64,000 nt of DNA from Deltaproteobacteria bacterium HGW-Deltaproteobacteria-13 (GTDB lineage Bacteria; Desulfobacterota; Syntrophia; Syntrophales; Smithellaceae): the NCBI GenBank assembly GCA_002840555.1, contig PHBJ01000002.1, positions 62,001 through 126,000 on the forward strand. Direction: 5' to 3'. The notes under the pieces were generated by a model. That model was not told the origin of the DNA. It did not search any database and saw nothing but the letters and a program-made list of their open reading frames with translations. The position numbers and the translations under genes were made by a program. Positions within the stretch are counted from its first letter, which is position 1. Every line of letters begins with the position of its first letter. Below are positions 58,460-64,000 of this stretch, in pieces.

Positions 58460-59672
58460 CGCTCCTCCAGTCTTTGATAAATTTCTCCATCAGCAAATGT
58501 CCGGGAGAAATTAAAATCGGGCTTTCCTTGGCGTTTATTTCATTAAAGGGCAAACCTGCCGCCCTGTTTTCTTCTTTACGGGAAGACAATACCGCGAAGG
58601 GACTGGGATCGCTGACATGAGTTCTTACATCCACCGGTGTGGGATGATCGCTTAAAACAATAACCCTGTAATCTCCAAAAGATCCGATTTTGTTTAAAAC
58701 CGGCCCCACTATTTTTTCATCAAAAAGCTCAATTGCGCGAATTTTGCCGGCGGCATTGCCTTCATGTCCCATTTCATCGGGGGCTTCCAGATGGATGAAA
58801 ACAAAATCCATAAAATTTAAAATATCCAGAGCCATATTCGCTTTGCCTTCGTAATTCGTATCAATATAGCCTGTCGCCCCTTCAACTGGAAATACTTTCA
58901 ATCCGGAAATGATGCCAATGCCTTTGAGCAAATCAACGGCGGAAATCATTCCGCCCTGGATGGAATATTTTTGAGTCAGCGGCATAATCTGCGGTTTCTT
59001 CCCCTGCCCCCAAAGCCAAATGGAGTTAGCCTGTTTCTTGCCTGCTTCCTTTCTCTTGGCGTTGACGGGATGGTTGGCTAATATTTCCGCGGCACGCCGC
59101 ATAATGGAATTGATCTCTTCAGAAGAATCTCCATGCGGAAGATATTCAGCAATCTGCTTCCCGGTTATGTCATGCGGCGCGGTTGTTTCGGGAGCCGAAG
59201 GCGCGTCACGCCAGACAAATAAATGGCGATAACCGACACCGGGAAAAAACTGATACGGAGCCACACCGAGTTCTTTATTGATATCAAGAATAATTTCTCT
59301 GGCTTCCTGAGTGGAAATATGGCCGGCGGTAAAATCATCCATGAACGCGGAGGCAGAATCCTTATCGCCTATTGCTACAAGGTTGCAACGATAAACAACA
59401 TCATTGGGTCCGAGAGGTATTCCCATGCTGGCCGCCTCCAGCGGTCCGCGGCCGGTATAAGTTTCACGGGGATCATAACCCAGCACACTTAAAGTGGCTA
59501 CGTCGCTGCCCGGAACTAATCCTTCGGGAATTGTATCCACACGACCCAGAGTGCCTTCCGCGGCAATCTGATCCATGAAAGGAGTAAAGGCACACTGCAA
59601 CGGAGTTTTCCCGCCAAGCTTATCGGTAGGATAATCGGCCATTCCATCGCCAAGCAACACGACGTATTTCAT
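58446..59672 (-). CDS. apgM: Cofactor-independent phosphoglycerate mutase, archaeal type
   Basis: Interconverts 3- and 2-phosphoglycerate in glycolysis and gluconeogenesis. The 408-residue protein belongs to the alkaline phosphatase superfamily: the metal site begins LLGDGMADYPTDKLGG, the phosphorylated serine is in VPGSDVATLSVLGYDP, and EAPDEMGHEGN and VLSDHPTPVD hold further metal ligands. The length and motifs are of the ApgM branch. It lies 34 bases downstream of the homoserine dehydrogenase gene. Confidence 0.95.
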   Translation of the reverse strand: MKYVVLLGDGMADYPTDKLGGKTPLQCAFTPFMDQIAAEGTLGRVDTIPEGLVPGSDVATLSVLGYDPRETYTGRGPLEAASMGIPLGPNDVVYRCNLVAIGDKDSASAFMDDFTAGHISTQEAREIILDINKELGVAPYQFFPGVGYRHLFVWRDAPSAPETTAPHDITGKQIAEYLPHGDSSEEINSIMRRAAEILANHPVNAKRKEAGKKQANSIWLWGQGKKPQIMPLTQKYSIQGGMISAVDLLKGIGIISGLKVFPVEGATGYIDTNYEGKANMALDILNFMDFVFIHLEAPDEMGHEGNAAGKIRAIELFDEKIVGPVLNKIGSFGDYRVIVLSDHPTPVDVRTHVSDPSPFAVLSSRKEENRAAGLPFNEINAKESPILISPGHLLMEKFIKDWRSVAGS

Positions 59673-59706
59673 ATTAATATTCGAAGAATCTTCGCTTTGT
59701 ATAATT

Positions 59707-61017
59707 TTAATTTAAATCGTCCTCGATTCTAATCAGTATGGTTTCGTCCTGAACCATATCCAATTTATTTATTTTCTTGAGCGCCTTGCGCACATCTTTT
59801 TCCAGAGCCTTGTAAGTGGTCATGACAACCGGCACCGCCCCTTTTTCTCCCCTCGCCTTTTGAATGACCGTGGCAATACTGATATTGTTTTCTCCAAGAA
59901 CTCCGGATATTTTGGAAAGAACTCCCGGACGGTCAAGAGCGGAGAAACGGAAATAATATTTTGTTTCAATATTATCCATCGGTATAAGTTTTATTTGCTG
60001 CATGGCTGTTTCACTTCTTGAACGCAGAGGCACCCGTCGGGTAATGCCTTTTAAAATATCGCGGGAGATATCTATGATGTCGCTGAAAACCGCGCTGGCT
60101 GTCGGCATCATGCCCGCGCCCTGCCCGAAGAGAAAAATGGGACCCGAAGCGTCACCCATGATATGAAACGCGTTGTAATTAAGATTGACATTAGCCAGAA
60201 GATGACCGGAAGGAATCATCGTCGGATGAATTCTTGCTTCCACCTCCCCATTTTTAAGCATCGCTATCGCCAGCAATTTTATCCGGTAGCCCAGATCCTT
60301 GGCAAATTCGATGTCATCACTGCTGAGTTTAGTAATGCCTTCAAGATAAATATCCTTCAGGTTTACTTTCTTCCCGTAAGCCAGCGACAAAATGATCGCC
60401 ATCTTATGAGCCGTATCAATTCCTTCGATATCAAAAGTGGGATCAGCCTCGGCAAAACCAAGTTTCTGTGCTTCTTTTAAAACAACATCGAAGGCTTTGC
60501 CTTCATCAGTCATCTTGGTCAAAATGAAATTGCAAGTGCCGTTCATAATGCCCATAATGGAATTAATTTTGTTGGCAACAAGACTTTCCCTCAATGTTTT
60601 AATGATCGGAATCGTTCCGCCGACACTGGCTTCAAAACCTATATCCATAGATTTATCCTGCGCCGCCGAAAATATTTCATTGCCGTAAGTAGCCAGAAGA
60701 GCCTTGTTGGCGGTGACCACATGTTTGCCCTTGGCGATGGCTTCCAAGACAAAAGTTCGGGCGGGTTCATATCCGCCCATCAGCTCAATAACAATAGGAA
60801 TGTCTTTATCATTGATTATCTCCCGAGCATTGGTAGTCAGCAGATTCTTACTGATTTTAATCCCGCGCGACGTGGTAATATCAATATCGGCGATTTTCTT
60901 TAAAACAAGCCGGGCGCCGAGCTTTTTTGTAATCAGTTCTTCGTTTTGCTGCAGTAGTTTTACGACTCCGGTTCCGATGGTGCCAAAACCAATTAAACCG
61001 ATATTAATATCTTTCAT
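59707..61017 (-). CDS. hom: Homoserine dehydrogenase
   Basis: Reduces aspartate semialdehyde to homoserine for threonine and methionine. From the ATG at 61017 (CAGG lies nine to ten bases upstream; a GTG three codons earlier is in frame) the product has 436 residues. The NAD(P) fold starts IGLIGFGTIGTGVVKLL, the catalytic region holds GIMNGTCNFILTKM and the lysine segment in GIDTAHKMAI. A C-terminal ACT domain (about 355-432) begins YYFRFSALDRPGVLSKISGVL and likely gives threonine feedback control. Confidence 0.97.
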   Translation of the reverse strand: MKDINIGLIGFGTIGTGVVKLLQQNEELITKKLGARLVLKKIADIDITTSRGIKISKNLLTTNAREIINDKDIPIVIELMGGYEPARTFVLEAIAKGKHVVTANKALLATYGNEIFSAAQDKSMDIGFEASVGGTIPIIKTLRESLVANKINSIMGIMNGTCNFILTKMTDEGKAFDVVLKEAQKLGFAEADPTFDIEGIDTAHKMAIILSLAYGKKVNLKDIYLEGITKLSSDDIEFAKDLGYRIKLLAIAMLKNGEVEARIHPTMIPSGHLLANVNLNYNAFHIMGDASGPIFLFGQGAGMMPTASAVFSDIIDISRDILKGITRRVPLRSRSETAMQQIKLIPMDNIETKYYFRFSALDRPGVLSKISGVLGENNISIATVIQKARGEKGAVPVVMTTYKALEKDVRKALKKINKLDMVQDETILIRIEDDLN

Positions 61018-61172
61018 CGCATACACCTGAAATTATTTTATATTTTTGTATATTAACCATTAATAGCCAAAAAGTAACACTGTGTTTTCTATAACAAACA
61101 CAGTGGTTTTGTCAAACAAATATAAATAATATTTAAAGGGTTACCTGACGAATAACAGAGGAATTTGACAAA

Positions 61173-61228
61173 AACGTAGTACGGGTCTTTAGACCCGTTG
61201 AAGCGAAGCTAAAGCTATGCACTACGTT
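61173..61228. repeat. Small palindromic intergenic element
   Basis: Ends AACGTAGT (61173-61180) and ACTACGTT (61221-61228) are exact inverted copies. Inside is a hairpin ACGGGTC/GACCCGT at 61181-61198 and a second, AGCTAAAGCT (61207-61216). The 56-base unit looks like a REP-type dispersed element rather than a terminator, because T-runs are missing. Confidence 0.6.
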
Positions 61229-61640
61229 ATTTGACCGTTATGGGTTTATTCACTGTGCCGGCATAGAAAACGATAATTTCCGCCGTTTGAGTACCCTCGT
61301 TTTTCCCGAAATGTTTCTTATTGACCAGTTCAACAATGGAATCCCCGGCTTTGAGATGCAGTATTTTGTTGTCTTCGGTTATTACCGTTAGTTCTCCGGC
61401 AATCAAAACACCCGCGTTGATTACCGGATGATTGTGAATTTCCAATTTTGCACCGGCGGGAATCTTTATTCTCAGGATGGTGATCTCCGGCTGGCCTTTA
61501 GGATATCGAGGCAGTGCCTGCCCATCCCAGCTTTTAGACGATTTTGCCAACTTTTCGACGACAACATTATTTGTATTTCCTGCGCAGGCCGTAATGAATA
61601 TAAATGATGTAACACAAATTCCCAAAATAACTCTTTTCAT
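61227..61640 (-). CDS. Cupin-domain lipoprotein
   Basis: A 137-residue secreted protein with lipoprotein signal MKRVILGICVTSFIFITACAGN (lipobox I-T-A-C, cysteine near residue 19) and a cupin beta-barrel. The histidine motif is KIPAGAKLEIHNHPVINAGVLIAG, followed by TVITEDNKILHLKAGDSIVELV. The two histidines and later residues could bind a metal. Substrate unknown. It is likely envelope-anchored. The stop overlaps the palindromic element by two bases. Confidence 0.83.
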   Translation of the reverse strand: MKRVILGICVTSFIFITACAGNTNNVVVEKLAKSSKSWDGQALPRYPKGQPEITILRIKIPAGAKLEIHNHPVINAGVLIAGELTVITEDNKILHLKAGDSIVELVNKKHFGKNEGTQTAEIIVFYAGTVNKPITVK

Positions 61641-61671
61641 TTTATCTTCTCCTTATTCATCTCTTAGATGA

Positions 61672-62586
61672 CTATTTCAGTTGCTCGTAAACCTCATCAT
61701 GCAGAGGCGTGGGAATTCCTAATCCTTTTCCTGTTTCGCATAAATAAGCCGTCAGAGCGTCTATTTCCGTTTGTTTGCCGTTTTCTCTGTCCAGTTGCAT
61801 TGATGTTTTGGAGTGGTAACCAAAGCCTGCAACCATTTCCATCGCTTTATCAACTGCCTCTTCCGGTAAATTAATATGACGCGCTTTGGCAACAGCGACG
61901 ACTTCCAGCATCATATCCCTGGCCTTTTTTCTAAGTAAAGGATCCGCCCAGATAGAACCGTACGTATTGCCGGTCGCCGCAGTGAGAGAACCCAGCGGGC
62001 ACATCAATAGATATTTTGTCCACAATACTTCAGAGATTTTATCCGTCAATACTGCGTTAATTTTTGCCATTAATAAAACATCCAAAATGTTTGAATATTT
62101 CTTGGCTGATTCCGAATCATCCGTGCCGAATGTCAGCTTGCAGGCGCCGCCTTCCTGCTTGATAACACCCGGCTTTGCAATATGGGAAATGATGTAAACA
62201 CTGCCGCCCAAAATTTTCGCCTGCGGCAAGATGGCGCGAAGTTTCTCCGCACTACTGACACCATTGAGCAGAGGAATCACCACTGTATTTTTATTGACGC
62301 AGGCGCTGAGCTCTTTCGCGGAATTATCCAGCGCATAACTTTTTGTGCAGAAGAAAACCAGATCAAAGACGCCGGCTCCAGCCGGTTTATCCGTCGCAAT
62401 GTTCGGCCATGCAACATAATCCCCTTCCTGAGTTAATAACTGCAAGCCGTTTTTCTGAATAGCTTTTAAATGCTCACCGCGAGCAATAAAAATTATTTCA
62501 TGCTTGTTGGAGGTTGCATACTCCCTTGCAAGCTTCCCGCCAAAATATCCCCCTACTCCGCCTATGCCGACAATTGCGATTCTCAT
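61672..62586 (-). CDS. 2-dehydropantoate 2-reductase-like oxidoreductase
   Basis: A 304-residue ApbA/PanE-family protein with dinucleotide loop IVGIGGVGGYFGGKLA, middle PLLNGVSSAEKLRAILP, catalytic-type lysine in EVLWTKYLLMCPLGSLTAATG and C-terminal SKTSMQLDRENGKQTEIDALTAY. It would reduce ketopantoate to pantoate with NADPH for CoA synthesis, but the family also includes other 2-ketoacid reductases. It overlaps recG by four bases. Confidence 0.9.
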   Translation of the reverse strand: MRIAIVGIGGVGGYFGGKLAREYATSNKHEIIFIARGEHLKAIQKNGLQLLTQEGDYVAWPNIATDKPAGAGVFDLVFFCTKSYALDNSAKELSACVNKNTVVIPLLNGVSSAEKLRAILPQAKILGGSVYIISHIAKPGVIKQEGGACKLTFGTDDSESAKKYSNILDVLLMAKINAVLTDKISEVLWTKYLLMCPLGSLTAATGNTYGSIWADPLLRKKARDMMLEVVAVAKARHINLPEEAVDKAMEMVAGFGYHSKTSMQLDRENGKQTEIDALTAYLCETGKGLGIPTPLHDEVYEQLK

Positions 62587-64000
62587 CCTGTCCTCGCTAA
62601 ATCAAGTTTCCCCTGCCATTTTAAAATCAATGTTTCTTTTAAAATGATATGTTCGGGTTTTTCTAAAAAAGGATCGCGGGCGGCCAGTGCAAAGGCGTCT
62701 TCCTTGGCGTCATTCAAAATGCGGGCGTCACGGATGATGCTGGCAATGCGAAAATCCGGCAGCCCCGATTGCCTTGTTCCCAGAAAATCTCCGGGGCCCC
62801 GAATAGCGAGGTCTTCTTCGGCAAGGGCAAAACCATCCGTTGTTTTTTCCATCACTTTTAATCTTTTACGGGCATCCATTGAGCATTTAAAATTTGTGAG
62901 AAGAATACAGCTTGAAGGAATATCACGGCGCCCAACCCTGCCGCGCAATTGATGCAATTGCGAAAGGCCGAAGCGTTCAGCGTGTTCGATGACCATCAAA
63001 GACGCGCGCGGCACATCAATGCCGACTTCAATGACTGTTGTGGAAACGAGAATTTGTATTTTATTTTCCAGAAATTCCCGCATGACTTCGTCTTTTTCCT
63101 TTTCCTTCATCTTGCCGTGAATCAATCCCACGCGGTGATCGGGGAAAATATCTTTTTGCAGGTGTTTGGACATGTTCGTGGCGTCTTTTAAATCCAGGGT
63201 CTCAGACTCCTCCACTAAAGGGTAAACAATAAAGACCTGGTGGCCTTTTGCCAGTTCCGCACTGATGGTCTGATAAACCTTGTCTCTCTTGCTCTCCGGC
63301 ATCACGACTGTGCGCACCGGCTTTTTGCCTGGCGGCATTTCATCAATCACGGAAACATCCAGATCGCCGTAAACGGTCATGGCCAGCGTTCGCGGAATCG
63401 GCGTGGCCGTCATGACCAGGACATCCGCGTTGATCCCCTTGCCGCGCAAAGTCGCCCTTTGCATGACGCCAAAACGGTGCTGTTCATCAATGACAACCAT
63501 TCCCAGCTTGTGAAAATCAACATCCTCTTGAATCAAAGCGTGCGTGCCGATGATAATATTGGCGTCACCGTTTTGAATTTGACTGAGGGCTTCGCTTCGG
63601 GCGTTGTTGTTCATACTACCGGTAAGCAAAACCGTATTTAAACCAATCTGCTCGGCCCAGGAACTGATCGTTTCGAAGTGTTGTTTGGCCAGTATTTCCG
63701 TGGGCGCCATGATAGCGGCCTGATAAGAATTTTCGCACGCCGTGATCATCGCCGCCATCGAAACGATCGTTTTGCCGCTGCCCACATCGCCCTGCAAAAG
63801 TCTGTTCATTACCATCTCCTCGGACATGTCTTTTTGTATTTCTTCAATTACTCTCTTCTGGGCTTGAGTTAAATTGAACTGCAGTATGGCATAAAATTTT
63901 TCCAGAATATTTCCTTTAGCTTTAAAAGAAATTCCTTTATCAAGAACCCTTCCCGATTTTTTTACAGCCATGCCCAGTTGAAAAAAGAAAAATTCATCGT
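62583..64000 (-). CDS. recG: ATP-dependent DNA helicase RecG (5' part outside window)
   Basis: Branch-migrates stalled forks and Holliday junctions. The frame is open to the right edge: before the first in-frame ATG (63971) it continues as DEFFFFQLGM, which matches the RecG region just ahead of the helicase domain, so the N-terminal wedge domain lies outside. Visible parts are FNLTQAQKRVIEEI, Walker A GDVGSGKT, VIDEQHRFGV, TATPIPRTL, TTVIEVGIDVPRA and QLRGRVGRRD, followed by the C-terminal domain. The 472 or so residues seen are about two-thirds of a normal RecG. Confidence 0.96.
   Translation of the reverse strand, partial: DEFFFFQLGMAVKKSGRVLDKGISFKAKGNILEKFYAILQFNLTQAQKRVIEEIQKDMSEEMVMNRLLQGDVGSGKTIVSMAAMITACENSYQAAIMAPTEILAKQHFETISSWAEQIGLNTVLLTGSMNNNARSEALSQIQNGDANIIIGTHALIQEDVDFHKLGMVVIDEQHRFGVMQRATLRGKGINADVLVMTATPIPRTLAMTVYGDLDVSVIDEMPPGKKPVRTVVMPESKRDKVYQTISAELAKGHQVFIVYPLVEESETLDLKDATNMSKHLQKDIFPDHRVGLIHGKMKEKEKDEVMREFLENKIQILVSTTVIEVGIDVPRASLMVIEHAERFGLSQLHQLRGRVGRRDIPSSCILLTNFKCSMDARKRLKVMEKTTDGFALAEEDLAIRGPGDFLGTRQSGLPDFRIASIIRDARILNDAKEDAFALAARDPFLEKPEHIILKETLILKWQGKLDLARTG

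Noticed and set aside
1-64000. CRISPR arrays and rRNA operons
   Set aside because: No regularly spaced direct repeats of CRISPR type and no rRNA signature were seen; only one tRNA gene could be folded.

Overview
The window reads as chromosome from an anaerobic deltaproteobacterium, most like the Syntrophus/Smithella group (Syntrophaceae). This is an inference from gene content, since no search was possible. Pointers are a siroheme-decarboxylase-type regulator fold beside hemL, two 2-oxoacid:ferredoxin oxidoreductase sets (KorABCD-like and IorAB), a PxxKW cysteine-rich protein, a TM1570-like SPOUT methyltransferase between trmD and rplS, and a minor-pilin/PilY1 cluster behind a cyclic-dinucleotide riboswitch.

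Layout. 1-547: 5' part of a gene with a PD-(D/E)XK-like nuclease signature, cut by the window edge. 0.65-7.7 kb, mostly minus: hemL and an AhbA/B-like protein, an orphan atpE (plus), a GGQ rescue factor, an ACT protein and korCBA, with the matching ferredoxin gene separated from korA by an opposite-strand zinc-ribbon gene. 7.7-12.3 kb: a NusG paralogue, an FAD oxidoreductase, ribD and two dTDP-sugar-type genes. 12.4-18.8 kb: a GEMM-I riboswitch, then pilD, four pseudopilin genes and pilY1. 19-27 kb: argS, a SPOR protein, and the ffh-rpsP-khpA-rimM-trmD-SPOUT-rplS-rnhB-yraN translation/SRP operon. 27-30 kb: ugd and uxs (UDP-xylose route), minus strand. 30-39 kb: envelope proteins, pgsA, tRNA-Val, then thrS-infC-rpmI-rplT-pheS-pheT-ihf-merR. 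40-48 kb: dtd, guaB, dnaE, a UPF0280 protein and a secreted protein of unknown function.

48.27-53.86 kb is a complete-looking filamentous phage (inovirus) prophage of about 5.56 kb. All its genes run on the minus strand in the classical order: Rep (HUH), ssDNA-binding protein, tiny coat protein, pVIII, tiny coat protein, pIII-like, pVI-like, pI/Zot. A non-coding block with three strong hairpins looks like the origin/packaging region. It carries no integrase. It is bounded by an exact 20-bp direct repeat that sits in a 28-bp dif-like frame, so it should be an XerCD-dependent integrative element sitting in the chromosomal dif site.

That site also fits the replication terminus. Genes are mainly on the plus strand for about 37 kb before it and entirely on the minus strand for 10 kb after it. 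Every FtsK-type GGGNAGGG octamer I could find points toward it from both sides.

53.97-64 kb, all minus: a CbpA-like DnaJ, iorB-iorA, a TPR membrane protein, a thioesterase, apgM, a homoserine dehydrogenase, a cupin lipoprotein, a panE-like gene and the 3' two-thirds of recG (cut by the right edge). The most notable non-phage items are an AUA start codon for infC, a 10-bp tandem duplication of the 3' end of tRNA-Val, a structured 100-bp intergenic element after argS, and several genes too short for routine ORF calling.
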